This document shows positions 1-8,118 of a stretch of 41,982 nucleotides of DNA, in pieces (positions within the stretch are counted from its first letter, which is position 1; each line of letters opens with the position of its first letter). Below the pieces are notes generated by a model. That model saw only the letters and a list, made by a program, of their open reading frames with translations, did no database searches and was not told where the DNA came from. This stretch comes from Oceanospirillum beijerinckii DSM 7166. GTDB taxonomy: Bacteria; Pseudomonadota; Gammaproteobacteria; Pseudomonadales; Halomonadaceae. The translations under genes and the position numbers were made by a program. Where the stretch lies: NCBI RefSeq assembly GCF_000422425.1, contig NZ_AULT01000053.1:1-41982 (forward strand). Reading direction: 5' to 3'.

Positions 1-56
1 TAAAGCTCTTAATAAAGAGTACAGAGATATCTCGGCACGAATCTACAACCTTTTTT

Positions 57-173
57 GCTTGACGACAATAGCGTGTAGGAACCACCTGATTCCATCTCGA
101 ACTCAGAAGTGAAACTGCTCAGCGCCGATGGTAGTGTGGGGTCTCCCCATGTGAGAGTAGGACATCGTCAAGC
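57..173 (+). rRNA. rrf: 5S ribosomal RNA
   Basis: The segment carries the conserved 5S core (CGAACTCAGAAGTGAAAC, then GCCGATGGTAGTGTGGGGTC and GAGAGTAGG). Its ends GCTTGACGA and TCGTCAAGC pair to form the terminal helix. The length of about 117 nt fits a gammaproteobacterial 5S. Bases 1-56 should be the 23S-5S spacer, so the 23S gene lies just left of the window. A strong terminator follows at 203-233. Confidence 0.95.
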
Positions 174-182
174 GCTTACTTA

Positions 183-199
183 GTCTTTTTAGAAAAGAC
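183..199 (+). other. Small hairpin after 5S rRNA
   Basis: GTCTTTT and AAAAGAC pair around a 3-nt loop, just after the mature 5S end. It may take part in rRNA 3' processing. The same element recurs after the damaged 5S copy at 423-439. Confidence 0.5.
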
Positions 200-202
200 A
201 GC

Positions 203-233
203 AAACCCCGATCAGAAATGATCGGGGTTTTTT
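203..233 (+). terminator. Rho-independent terminator of the rRNA operon
   Basis: AAACCCCGATC and GATCGGGGTTT form a GC-rich stem with a short AGAAAT-like loop, followed by a T-run. It lies 30 nt after the 5S gene. Confidence 0.9.
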
Positions 234-260
234 CGTGTGGGCGAAAGAAAAGTCTGTAAG

Positions 261-289
261 AAAAGCAAAACAACGAAAAGCAAAACAAC
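261..289 (+). repeat. Two-copy tandem repeat, 15-bp period
   Basis: AAAAGCAAAACAAC occurs at 261-274 and again at 276-289, separated by one G. It sits in the spacer between the intact and the damaged 5S copies. No function is apparent. Confidence 0.7.
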
Positions 290-295
290 AAAGTA

Positions 296-413
296 GCTTG
301 CAGAACCCCCCTGATTCCATCTGCTATCTATCGCCGCAGCGCACAGAAGTGAAACGGCTCAGTGTCGATGGTAGTGTGGGGTCTCCCCATGTGAGGCTAG
401 GACACCGTCAAGC
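296..413 (+). pseudogene. Degenerate second 5S rRNA copy
   Basis: The 3' two-thirds (from ACAGAAGTGAAAC to GTCAAGC) nearly match the intact 5S gene at 57-173. The 5' part is damaged. About 15 nt after GCTTG are missing, and about 15 extra nt (within 323-343) interrupt the loop between CCATCT and CAGAAGTG. The downstream flank with the small hairpin and CAAACCC(C/T)GATCA is also duplicated, so the repeat covers gene plus flank. Helix I and the loop A region would be disrupted, so a functional 5S RNA is unlikely. Confidence 0.8.
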
Positions 414-455
414 GCTTGTTTAGTCTTTTTAGAAAAGACAGCAAACCCTGATCAT

Positions 456-477
456 AAAGCAGCTCATGGCTGCTTTT
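456..477 (+). terminator. Terminator after the damaged 5S copy
   Basis: AAAGCAGC (456-463) pairs with GCTGCTTT (69-76 of the same line, 469-476) around a 5-nt loop, followed by TTTCAG. This position corresponds to the rRNA terminator after the intact 5S, but the stem is a different sequence. Confidence 0.6.
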
Positions 478-764
478 CAGTTTCTTATGGGTATGGTCCA
501 TTTTTTGGAAGCATAGTGAATCGCCAGATAAATCACTTTTCGTACTGAATCATCTGTTGGGAACACTTTCCGCTTACTCGTGCCCTTTCTGGTTACACTG
601 TTCAGAGACTCTATCGCATTCGTCGTATAGATCGCCCTTCGGATATCCTGAGGGTAGTTAAACAGCGTATTCATATTATCCCAATGTTTCTGCCAGGAGA
701 GACTGATTTGCGGGTATTTGTCAGTATTATCCTTAACTGGGTTGGTTGTATCTATCCTCCTCAG
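477..764 (-). pseudogene. IS256-family transposase, C-terminal remnant
   Basis: The 95-codon open frame contains hallmarks of the C-terminal part of IS256/Mutator transposases: KYPQISLSWQKHWDN, FNYPQDIRRAIYTTNAIESLN, FPTDDSVRKVIYLA and KKWTIPIRN. A full transposase is about 400 residues, so at least three quarters of the N-terminal end, including most of the DDE core, is gone. The last roughly 20 residues after PIRN are missing too. The recognisable match starts near position 720; codons between 720 and 764 are not clearly transposase. There is no usable start codon for a full protein and no pair of terminal inverted repeats was found. It is a dead insertion-sequence scar next to the 5S duplication. 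Confidence 0.85.
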
Positions 765-772
765 TTACGTGA

Positions 773-789
773 GGTACAGGTTTGGTGCA
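773..789 (+). promoter_or_regulatory. NtrC-like enhancer half-palindrome
   Basis: GGTACAGGTTTGGTGCA matches the NtrC consensus TGCACYA-N3-TGGTGCA at 10 of 14 defined positions, with a perfect right half-site TGGTGCA. It lies about 220 bp upstream of the sigma54-type promoter of aapJ, a usual enhancer distance. It overlaps the region beside the IS256 scar. The assignment is inferred from the motif only. Confidence 0.4.
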
Positions 790-1008
790 TTTTTGCTGAT
801 CATGTCACTTATAGTGGCATATCTCTAAAGCTGATTTTACAAGCAAAGTCAGCTCTGCGGTGCTTTTGCTCTAATTTTTCATGTGTGTAAATTTTATTTT
901 ACATGGTTCGTCCTCCCATTTTGTCGCACTTTTGCATATGTATTTCCCGTGAACTACGTTTAGTTTTAGGTGATATAAATAATTATCCTGAAACGGCGTT
1001 TAGCAAGA

Positions 1009-1024
1009 TGGAACGTTGCTTGCT
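1009..1024 (+). promoter_or_regulatory. Sigma54-type promoter (-24/-12) of aapJQMP
   Basis: TGGAACGTTGCTTGCT matches the sigma54 consensus TGGCACG-N4-TTGCW with a single mismatch (A for C). The invariant GG (-24) and GC (-12) are present and correctly spaced. Transcription would start near 1035, giving a leader of about 65 nt before the aapJ ATG. Nitrogen control is known for the related rhizobial aap and E. coli yhdWXYZ operons, so this is plausible. Confidence 0.6.
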
Positions 1025-1099
1025 TAATGACTATTGTTTCTTGTGTAGTCATGTTATATGGCTACAGAAAACCCTGTGAACAATCGAGGAAATATAACA

Positions 1100-2119
1100 A
1101 TGAAAAAACTGGGTCTGGTAGCTGCATCCGCAGTGATCTCTGTAACGATGGCGGGTACCGCTTTCTCTTCAACCACACTGAACGCTGTTAAAGAGCGTGG
1201 CTATGTACAGTGTGGTGTGACAACCGGTGTACCTGGATATTCTAACCCGGATGATAAGGGTAACTGGAAAGGTATGGACGTGGATGTCTGCCGGGGTGTC
1301 GCAGCAGCCACGTTGGGTAATGCTGATAAGGTGAAATATATCCCGCTGAATGCCAAAGAGCGTTTTACTGCCTTGCAATCCGGTGAGATTGATATGTTGT
1401 CCCGCGTAACCACCTGGACGCTGACCCGTGACTCTTCTCTGGGCCTGAACTTTGCTGGGGTGACCTATTACGACGGCCAGGGCTTTATGATTAATAAAGA
1501 TCTGGGTGTGAAAAGTGCCCTGGAGCTGGATGGCGCTTCTCTGTGTATCCAGTCTGGTACTACCACTGAGCTGAATGCTGCGGATTATTTCCGTGCCAAC
1601 AATATGCAGTTTGAGCCGGTCGTTTTTGATACGGCTGATCAGACAGTAAAAGGTTTTGAAGCGGGTCGTTGTGATGTGCTAACTTCTGACCAATCCCAAC
1701 TCTATGCACTACGTATCAAGTTGGCCAATCCAAACGGTGCCATGGTACTGCCAGAGATTATCTCGAAAGAGCCGCTAGGTCCTGTCGTACGTCAGGGAGA
1801 TGATGGTTGGTTTAATATCGTTAAGTGGTCACTGTTCGCTATGGTTAATGCGGAAGAGATGGGGCTGACTTCCAGTAATATCGACGGCAAGATGAAAAAG
1901 CCTGATCCAGCCATTGATCGTTTTGTTGGCAAGGAAGGTATCAAGGGTTCAGGTTTGGGGCTGAGCGATGACTGGGCTTACCAGATTGTGAAACAGGTAG
2001 GTAACTATGGTGAAGCTTTTGATCGTAACCTGGGGATGAGCTCTCCCCTGAAGATTGAGCGCGGCCTGAATGCGCTGTGGAATAAGGGCGGTCTGCAATA
2101 CGCGCCACCGATCCGTTAA
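1100..2119 (+). CDS. aapJ: General L-amino-acid ABC transporter, periplasmic binding protein AapJ
   Basis: This is the solute-binding component of a polar/general amino-acid ABC importer (SBP family 3). The 339-residue length matches AapJ. Residues 1-23 form a signal peptide (MKK, then hydrophobic AASAVISVTMAG, cleaved near AFS). The mature part opens with the family-typical RGYVQCGVTTGVPGYSNPDDKG and WKGMDVDVCRGVAAA. The ATG at 1100 is preferred over the in-frame ATG at 1058 because it gives a clean signal peptide and has a CGAGGAA ribosome site in front. It is first in the aapJQMP operon, with a 132-bp gap before aapQ that may allow binding protein to be made in excess. The sigma54-type promoter lies 76 bp upstream. 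Confidence 0.95.
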   Translation: MKKLGLVAASAVISVTMAGTAFSSTTLNAVKERGYVQCGVTTGVPGYSNPDDKGNWKGMDVDVCRGVAAATLGNADKVKYIPLNAKERFTALQSGEIDMLSRVTTWTLTRDSSLGLNFAGVTYYDGQGFMINKDLGVKSALELDGASLCIQSGTTTELNAADYFRANNMQFEPVVFDTADQTVKGFEAGRCDVLTSDQSQLYALRIKLANPNGAMVLPEIISKEPLGPVVRQGDDGWFNIVKWSLFAMVNAEEMGLTSSNIDGKMKKPDPAIDRFVGKEGIKGSGLGLSDDWAYQIVKQVGNYGEAFDRNLGMSSPLKIERGLNALWNKGGLQYAPPIR

Positions 2120-2251
2120 TACGCTTTAACTGATTGGTCCGGCAGGTTCAGGGGAACTGTGCTGGCGTTATGAGAGTGTTGACTCGATTATTGTCAGTTT
2201 CTATGTAACCTGCGCCTGCTGGTGTATGTCTCTTTCTTCGGAGGTTGCTCT

Positions 2252-3451
2252 ATGCAAGATGCCGATAAGACGCCGTCCTCCTCTCTACCTGAGCAAAAGA
2301 CGCGCTTCTGGCATGATCCGGCAAAACGAGCCCTGGTGTTCCAGATACTTCTGGTGCTGGTGGTACTCGGTTTTGTTGGCATGATTGTCCAGAATACCCT
2401 GAATAATCTTGAGAGTCGGGGTATCACCACAGGTTTTGATTTCCTGTCACAACAAGCCGGTTTCGGCATTACCCAAACCCTCATCGAATACACGGAATCC
2501 AGCAGTTATGGCCGAACCTTTGTGGTCGGTTTACTGAATACCATTCTGGTGTCTGCACTAGGGGTTATCGTTGCTACCATTTTGGGTTTTCTGATTGGTG
2601 TGGCTCGCTTGTCCAATAATTGGCTGGTAGCTAAGGTCGCTTCAGCTTATGTGGAGATCTTTCGGAATATTCCACTGCTGTTACAGATTTTCTTCTGGTA
2701 TTTCGCGGTACTGCAGGCGCTGCCGTCACCGAGAAAAAGTATTGAGATATGGGATACCTTTTATCTCAATGTGCGCGGTTTTTATATGCCACAACCCTTA
2801 CCACAGGAAGGTTTTGATCTGGTTTGGATCGCCTTGTTGATTGCCGTAGTCGCCTCCTATGTACTGATCCGTTGGAACAAAAAGCGTCAGGATGCCACGG
2901 GGCAACGCTTTCCCGCTTATTGGGTTTCATTAGGCATGATTCTGGGTTTACCTCTGCTGGCATTTCTTGCCTCAGGCTCCCCGTTGGTATGGGAGCAGCC
3001 GGTATTAAAAGGCTTTAACTTCCGTGGCGGTATGGCTATTCTGCCGGAGTTAGCAGCGCTTTGGGTGGCACTCAGTATCTATACCGCTGCCTTTATCGCA
3101 GAGATTGTCCGTTCTGGTATTGAAGCGGTCTCCAAAGGCCAGACCGAGGCGGCCAGTGCCTTGGGTTTAAGCAACGGTAAGGTACTGCGTCTAGTGGTGA
3201 TTCCTCAGGCGGTGCGGGTAATTATCCCGCCGTTGACCAGTCAATATCTCAATCTGATTAAAAACTCATCCTTGGCAACGGCGATCGGTTATCCCGATCT
3301 GGTGTCGGTGTTTGCCGGGACAACGCTGAATCAGACCGGTCAGGCCATTGAAGTGATCTTTATGACCATGCTGGTTTATCTGACTCTAAGCTTGTTGGTG
3401 TCGGCCTTTATGAATTGGTTTAACAGCAAAATGGCGCTGGTTGAGCGTTAA
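2252..3451 (+). CDS. aapQ: General L-amino-acid ABC transporter permease AapQ
   Basis: This is an inner-membrane permease of the HisM/GlnP class with a long N-terminal extension, as usual for AapQ (399 residues, expected about 400). Hydrophobic segments begin at about residue 27 (ALVFQILLVLVVLGFVGMIV). The C-terminal permease core carries the EAA loop (GQTEAASALGLSNGKVLRLVVIPQA) that docks the ATPase AapP. The start at 2252 is chosen for the GGAGG site 10 nt upstream; an upstream in-frame ATG at 2222 has none. It forms a heterodimer with AapM, whose gene follows after 18 bp. Confidence 0.95.
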   Translation: MQDADKTPSSSLPEQKTRFWHDPAKRALVFQILLVLVVLGFVGMIVQNTLNNLESRGITTGFDFLSQQAGFGITQTLIEYTESSSYGRTFVVGLLNTILVSALGVIVATILGFLIGVARLSNNWLVAKVASAYVEIFRNIPLLLQIFFWYFAVLQALPSPRKSIEIWDTFYLNVRGFYMPQPLPQEGFDLVWIALLIAVVASYVLIRWNKKRQDATGQRFPAYWVSLGMILGLPLLAFLASGSPLVWEQPVLKGFNFRGGMAILPELAALWVALSIYTAAFIAEIVRSGIEAVSKGQTEAASALGLSNGKVLRLVVIPQAVRVIIPPLTSQYLNLIKNSSLATAIGYPDLVSVFAGTTLNQTGQAIEVIFMTMLVYLTLSLLVSAFMNWFNSKMALVER

Positions 3452-3469
3452 ACGGACAGGAGATATTCC

Positions 3470-4585
3470 ATGAGTGATCTGAGTAAAGTCAGACATGAGA
3501 TGCTGCCCGATCTGCCTCCGCCTGAAAATACCACAGGCCCGATCGGCTGGATGCGTCGGCATCTGTTTTCCAGTGTAACCAATACCGTTTTGACGCTGTT
3601 TACACTTTATATCCTCTACATCCTATTGGTACCGACGATCGATTGGGCTTTTCTAAAGGCTGACTGGTTTGGCGAAACCCGAGATGCTTGTACCTCAGGT
3701 GGTGCGTGTTGGGTCTTTGTGACCACTCGTTTCAGTCAGTTTCTGTATGGTTTCTACCCTGAAGATCTGACCTGGCGAATTGATCTGGCCTTTATCCTGC
3801 TGGCGGTACAGCTGGCCTGGTTAATGATTCCAAAGCTGCCATACAAGGGCATCGTTTCTGTTTTGGTACTGTTTGTCTACCCCATCGTGGCCTTTTATCT
3901 GCTTTATGGTGGCAGCTTTGGTCTGGATGTGGTGGAAACCCATAAGTGGGGAGGACTATCGCTGACGCTGGTTTTGGCGGTGATTGGTATTGTTGCGGCC
4001 TTACCATTTGGTGTGCTTTTGGCTCTGGGACGACGTTCCGAAATGCCGATTGTGAAGAGCTTCTGCGTCGTCTATATCGAGCTATGGCGGGGCGTGCCGC
4101 TGATTACCGTGCTGTTTATGGCGTCGGTGATGCTGCCGTTGTTTGTCCCCGCTGAGGTGACCTTCGATAAGCTACTGCGTGCACTGATCGGTATTGTGAT
4201 GTTTCAGTCGGCGTATATGGCTGAGGTGGTGCGTGGTGGTTTGCAGGCTATTCCCAAAGGTCAGTATGAAGCAGCGCAGGCGTTAGGTCTGAACTACTGG
4301 AAGATGATGGGCTTGGTGGTGCTGCCACAGGCATTAAAACTGATGATTCCTGGTATTGTGAATACCTTTATTGCCCTGTTTAAGGACACCAGTCTGGTAT
4401 TGATTATCGGACTGTTTGATCTGTTAGCCATCGTTCAAGCCGGTTTGACCGATCCGAAATGGTTGGGCTATTCCGTTGAAGGTTATGCCTTTGTCGCCTT
4501 TATGTTCTGGATCTTCTGTTTTGGTATGTCCAAGTACAGTCAGCATCTTGAGCGTCATTTCCATACGGGCCATGGCTCCCGTTAA
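3470..4585 (+). CDS. aapM: General L-amino-acid ABC transporter permease AapM
   Basis: This is the second permease subunit of the Aap importer, 371 residues. Several membrane segments precede a periplasmic stretch with cysteines ([12 protein letters not shown]). The conserved permease domain ends the protein, with the EAA loop [25 protein letters not shown] and [15 protein letters not shown]. An AGGAGATATTCC ribosome site precedes the ATG. It is 18 bp after aapQ and 25 bp before aapP, so it is clearly co-transcribed. Confidence 0.95.
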   Translation: MSDLSKVRHEMLPDLPPPENTTGPIGWMRRHLFSSVTNTVLTLFTLYILYILLVPTIDWAFLKADWFGETRDACTSGGACWVFVTTRFSQFLYGFYPEDLTWRIDLAFILLAVQLAWLMIPKLPYKGIVSVLVLFVYPIVAFYLLYGGSFGLDVVETHKWGGLSLTLVLAVIGIVAALPFGVLLALGRRSEMPIVKSFCVVYIELWRGVPLITVLFMASVMLPLFVPAEVTFDKLLRALIGIVMFQSAYMAEVVRGGLQAIPKGQYEAAQALGLNYWKMMGLVVLPQALKLMIPGIVNTFIALFKDTSLVLIIGLFDLLAIVQAGLTDPKWLGYSVEGYAFVAFMFWIFCFGMSKYSQHLERHFHTGHGSR

Positions 4586-4610
4586 GCCCCGACAGAATTC
4601 TGGAGAGATT

Positions 4611-5372
4611 ATGAGTAATACTCGTCAGCTAGATGACACTATTATGGTAGAGATGCGTGGGGTGAATAAATGGTATGGCCAGTTCCACGTATTAAAAGAC
4701 GTTAATTTGGAGGTGCGCAAAGGTGAGCGTATTGTGATCTGCGGCCCTTCTGGTTCAGGAAAATCGACCACCATTCGTTGTATTAACCGTCTGGAGGAGC
4801 ACCAGAAAGGCGATATTGTTGTTGCGGATACGGTGTTGAATAACGACCTGAAAAATATCGAAACCATTCGGCGGGAAGTAGGCATGGTATTTCAGCACTT
4901 TAACCTATTTCCCCATCTGACTGTGCTGGAGAACTGTGCCTTAGCGCCCATTTGGGTACGTAAGACGCCCCGGGCGGAAGCAGAAGAGATCGCGATGAAA
5001 TACTTGCGCAGGGTACGTATCGAAGAGCAAGCACTGAAATATCCCGGGCAGTTATCCGGTGGTCAGCAACAGCGTGTGGCTATCGCTCGTAGTTTGTGTA
5101 TGAATCCTCAGGTGATGTTGTTTGATGAACCCACATCCGCACTGGACCCTGAGATGATTAAGGAAGTATTGGATGTGATGATCGAGCTGGCGGAAGAGGG
5201 CATGACCATGTTGTGTGTCACCCACGAGATGGGCTTTGCTAAAACCGTCGCGGATCGGGTGATCTTTATGGATAAGGGGCAGATTATTGAAGAGAACGTA
5301 CCGGATGCGTTCTTTAATAATCCGCAGTCTGAACGGACCCAGGCTTTCCTGAGTCAGATCCTGAATCACTGA
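4611..5372 (+). CDS. aapP: General L-amino-acid ABC transporter ATPase AapP
   Basis: This is the cytoplasmic ATPase energising AapQM. All ABC motifs are intact: Walker [10 protein letters not shown] (residues 45-53), Q-loop [16 protein letters not shown], signature LSGGQQQR, Walker [13 protein letters not shown] and H-loop VTHEMGFA. The 253-residue length is normal for polar amino-acid transport ATPases. The ATG at 4611 follows TGGAGAGATT. The open frame extends upstream into aapM, but that part is not part of the protein. It is last in the operon. Confidence 0.97.
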   Translation: MSNTRQLDDTIMVEMRGVNKWYGQFHVLKDVNLEVRKGERIVICGPSGSGKSTTIRCINRLEEHQKGDIVVADTVLNNDLKNIETIRREVGMVFQHFNLFPHLTVLENCALAPIWVRKTPRAEAEEIAMKYLRRVRIEEQALKYPGQLSGGQQQRVAIARSLCMNPQVMLFDEPTSALDPEMIKEVLDVMIELAEEGMTMLCVTHEMGFAKTVADRVIFMDKGQIIEENVPDAFFNNPQSERTQAFLSQILNH

Positions 5373-5429
5373 TCATCGTTACTGCGAATCATATGGAAAT
5401 GGTTGATTGTAGTTCTGGATAAAGGCTGG

Positions 5430-5452
5430 GCCCGACGATAATGGTCGGGCTT
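5430..5452 (+). terminator. Probable terminator of the aap operon
   Basis: GCCCGAC (5430-5436) pairs with GTCGGGC (5444-5450) around GATAATG. The T-tract is short (TTATG), so termination may be partial. A pyrimidine-rich run (CTTCTCTCTTCTC type) follows at 5461-5500. Confidence 0.6.
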
Positions 5453-5650
5453 ATGCCTTCCTTGCCTTCTCTCTTCTCTCTTCTCTTTTGCCTTCTGTCT
5501 ATACGCCGTTATAGCCTCCTATTATTCGGCTGACAGTGTTTCCCTCAAACAATAGATCCAGCGCAGTATAAAAAGCTTCAATTCCGTTTATGGCCAGTCA
5601 CTTATCTGGCTTAATAGCATAATGATTGAAGAAGGGATGGGAGAAACAAG

Positions 5651-6997
5651 ATGGTTGCTGATTTGGAACGTTCGCAGCTCAGCTTAATCGTGTCGCTATT
5701 GGCCGGAGCGGGGATCTGGTGGTTAACGGATTTGGATACGGCGCTAAAAACGGGCCTATCGATTCTAGTGGTGATTGCTTTGTTATGGATGACAGAGACC
5801 TTTCATATCACGGTGACTGCGCTTCTGGTACCGGTATTGGCGGTACTGTTTGGCGTGTTTTCTGTGAAAGAGGCGATGGCCAACTTTGCCAATCCGATTA
5901 TTTTTCTCTTTTTGGGTGGTTTTGCCCTAGCGGCAGCGCTGCATAAACAGGCATTGGATGAACGTATCGCCAGTCTGGTATTAAAAGCCGCAAAAGGTCA
6001 GATGTTATTGGCCTGTGTACTGCTGTTTTTCACTGCGGCTTTTGTCTCTATGTGGATCTCCAATACGGCGACTACTGCGATGATGCTGCCGTTAGCGTTA
6101 GGTATGTTAAGTCGTCTGCCTTATGAATCAAACCGCAACACTTACTGGTTTGTATTATTGGGTGTGGCTTATTCCGCCAATATCGGTGGTATCGGTACTT
6201 TAGTGGGTAGTCCGCCTAATGCCATTGCGGCGGCTGCAGTAGGATTGGGTTTTGCCGAGTGGATGAAGATTGGTATTCCTGCGGTATTACTGATGTTCCC
6301 AGTGATGCTGGGTTTGTTATGGCTGATTTTTCGACCGGATCTATCCTTTCAGTTTGAATTGGAAGATAAACAACAGCCGATGACATCCCGGCAATGGCTG
6401 ACATTGGGTATCTTTCTACTAACCGTGGTGCTGTGGTTATCCAGTAAACCACTGTCTCAAGCTTTGGATATCACCAAAGGCTTCGATGCCATGGTGGCGC
6501 TGCTGGCGATTATTCTACTGTGTGCCCTAAAGCTGGTGAATTGGAAGGATGTCGAACAATCCGCAGACTGGGGTGTATTGCTATTATTTGGCGGTGGTTT
6601 AACTCTGTCTGCCTTGCTTAAAGCCACCGGAACCAGTGTTTTTCTGGCGGAATCGATCAGTGCCATGTTGGAAGGTGCGCCGGTTATTTTGTTTTTGTTG
6701 GTCGTAACAGGTTTTGTGGTGATGCTGACAGAGATCGCCAGTAATACCGCCAGTAGTGCCTTGTTGATTCCGATTTTTGTCTCGATTGCTCAGGCGATGG
6801 GGCTGCCCCCGGTGATATTAGCTACCATGATTGCGGTATCGGCTTCCTGCGCCTTTATGTTGCCGGTGGCTACACCGCCTAACGCCATTGTTTTTGGCTC
6901 GGGCTATGTGCCTCAGCAGCAAATGATGCGTGTGGGTGTGGTGCTAAATATCGTGATGACTGTACTAATCGCCGTGATCGCTTGGCTGATGGTTTAG
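5651..6997 (+). CDS. SLC13/DASS-family anion (dicarboxylate/sulfate-type) transporter
   Basis: This is an inner-membrane secondary carrier of 448 residues with about 11 hydrophobic spans. Two inverted-repeat signature motifs of the DASS family are present: SNTATTAMMLPL in the first half and SNTASSALLIPI in the second. The first half also has GSPPNAIAAAA and the second ATPPNAIVFGSG. In this family these loops bind Na+ and the carboxylate substrate. The substrate cannot be read from sequence; C4-dicarboxylates are likely, sulfate or phosphate possible. The ATG follows GGGATGGGAGAAACAAG. It stands alone, 278 bp after aapP and 115 bp before the next transporter. Confidence 0.9.
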   Translation: MVADLERSQLSLIVSLLAGAGIWWLTDLDTALKTGLSILVVIALLWMTETFHITVTALLVPVLAVLFGVFSVKEAMANFANPIIFLFLGGFALAAALHKQALDERIASLVLKAAKGQMLLACVLLFFTAAFVSMWISNTATTAMMLPLALGMLSRLPYESNRNTYWFVLLGVAYSANIGGIGTLVGSPPNAIAAAAVGLGFAEWMKIGIPAVLLMFPVMLGLLWLIFRPDLSFQFELEDKQQPMTSRQWLTLGIFLLTVVLWLSSKPLSQALDITKGFDAMVALLAIILLCALKLVNWKDVEQSADWGVLLLFGGGLTLSALLKATGTSVFLAESISAMLEGAPVILFLLVVTGFVVMLTEIASNTASSALLIPIFVSIAQAMGLPPVILATMIAVSASCAFMLPVATPPNAIVFGSGYVPQQQMMRVGVVLNIVMTVLIAVIAWLMV

Positions 6998-7111
6998 TTT
7001 TGAGAACGACAAAAGCGGGGAAGCTAAGGGCTTTCTAAGAGGGATTTTTATTGAATGGTCTTTTTGAAAAAAGGGTGCAACAGTGATTGTGCTATTAAGT
7101 TGTGAGTGGTT

Positions 7112-7996
7112 ATGAGTGCACTAAGTGTTTTCCATCTGTTTAGCCTGGCGGCGATCTGGGGTGGTTCGTTTCTGTTTATGCGTATTGCCGCCCCTGTATT
7201 AGGTTCCGCCTGGTTGGTGGAGTTTCGGGTCGGCTTAGCGGCGCTGTTCTTGACACTGGTAGCCTGGTTTCTGAAAAAGCCGGTATCGTTTCGTCGCCAC
7301 TACAAGCATTTTTTGATTCTGGGTTTGTTTAATTCAGCGTTGCCATTTTGGTTCTTTAGCTATGCTGCGCAAACTTTGACCGCCTCGCTGTTATCGATCC
7401 TTAACGCGACAGCACCGATCTGGGGTGGTTTGATTATGTCATTGTGGTATCGCGAGAAGCTAACTTATAAGGCGATATTGGGTATGGCCCTTGGTGTGTT
7501 GGGTGTCTCTATTTTGGTCGGCTTTGATGGCGTGATAACGCAGCAGGGTTCTTTGTTGTCGGTATTTGCCGCGATTGGCGCGGCTTTTAGTTACGGCATA
7601 GCGACGACCTATACCCGTAGTGCTGTTTCGGTGGATGCTTTTAATAATGCTTACGGCAGTATGTGGGCGGCAACACTTTGGATTATTCCGTTGTTGGCCT
7701 TTTATCCTATACAGGGCGAGCCCGATCTAACCATCGTTTCTTCTGTGATTGCGTTGGGTGTGGTGTGTAGCGGCATTGCTTATCTGCTCTACTTCCGTTT
7801 GGTGGCGGATATTGGTGCGGCACCGACGTTAACCGTGACCTTTTTGATTCCCATGTTTGGTGTGATGTGGGGTGCTTTGCTACTGGATGAGCCTGTGGGA
7901 TGGCATACGCTGGCAGGTTCACTGGTGGTTATTACCGGTACAGCATTGGTGACAGACTTCTCGCCTAAGGTATTACTAAAGGGTTTTAATCGATAA
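7112..7996 (+). CDS. EamA/DMT-superfamily transporter (RhaT/YdcZ-like)
   Basis: This is an inner-membrane protein of 294 residues with about ten transmembrane spans arranged as two EamA repeats. The first starts with SLAAIWGGSFLFMRIAAPVLG, the second with the span around SVFAAIGAAFSYGIATTYTR. These proteins export amino acids or other small metabolites, but the substrate is unknown here. The ATG at 7112 is used; an in-frame GTG at 7106 is an alternative, and neither has a strong ribosome site. The gene ends just before a terminator that mainly serves the converging gene. Confidence 0.88.
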   Translation: MSALSVFHLFSLAAIWGGSFLFMRIAAPVLGSAWLVEFRVGLAALFLTLVAWFLKKPVSFRRHYKHFLILGLFNSALPFWFFSYAAQTLTASLLSILNATAPIWGGLIMSLWYREKLTYKAILGMALGVLGVSILVGFDGVITQQGSLLSVFAAIGAAFSYGIATTYTRSAVSVDAFNNAYGSMWAATLWIIPLLAFYPIQGEPDLTIVSSVIALGVVCSGIAYLLYFRLVADIGAAPTLTVTFLIPMFGVMWGALLLDEPVGWHTLAGSLVVITGTALVTDFSPKVLLKGFNR

Positions 7997-8065
7997 GAGT
8001 TTGAGAATTGCTACGCATTGGCAGAGGCGTTACAAGCTGCATCTGTGTTTTCCTGTTAAAAGGCT

Positions 8066-8106
8066 TAAAAAGCCCTCAGGGCTATTTTAAAAATCCTGAG
8101 GGCTTG
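8066..8106 (-). terminator. Terminator between converging genes
   Basis: AAGCCCTCAGG (8070-8080) and CCTGAGGGCTT (8095-8105) form an 11-bp perfect stem. On the minus strand it is followed by TTTTTAAG, so it best ends the oxidoreductase transcript. It may also stop reading from the left. Confidence 0.8.
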
Positions 8107-8118
8107 GGTGGCTGTGAT

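Noticed and set aside
235-423. A 62-codon frame over the damaged 5S copy
   Set aside because: It translates rRNA-derived sequence and has no protein character.
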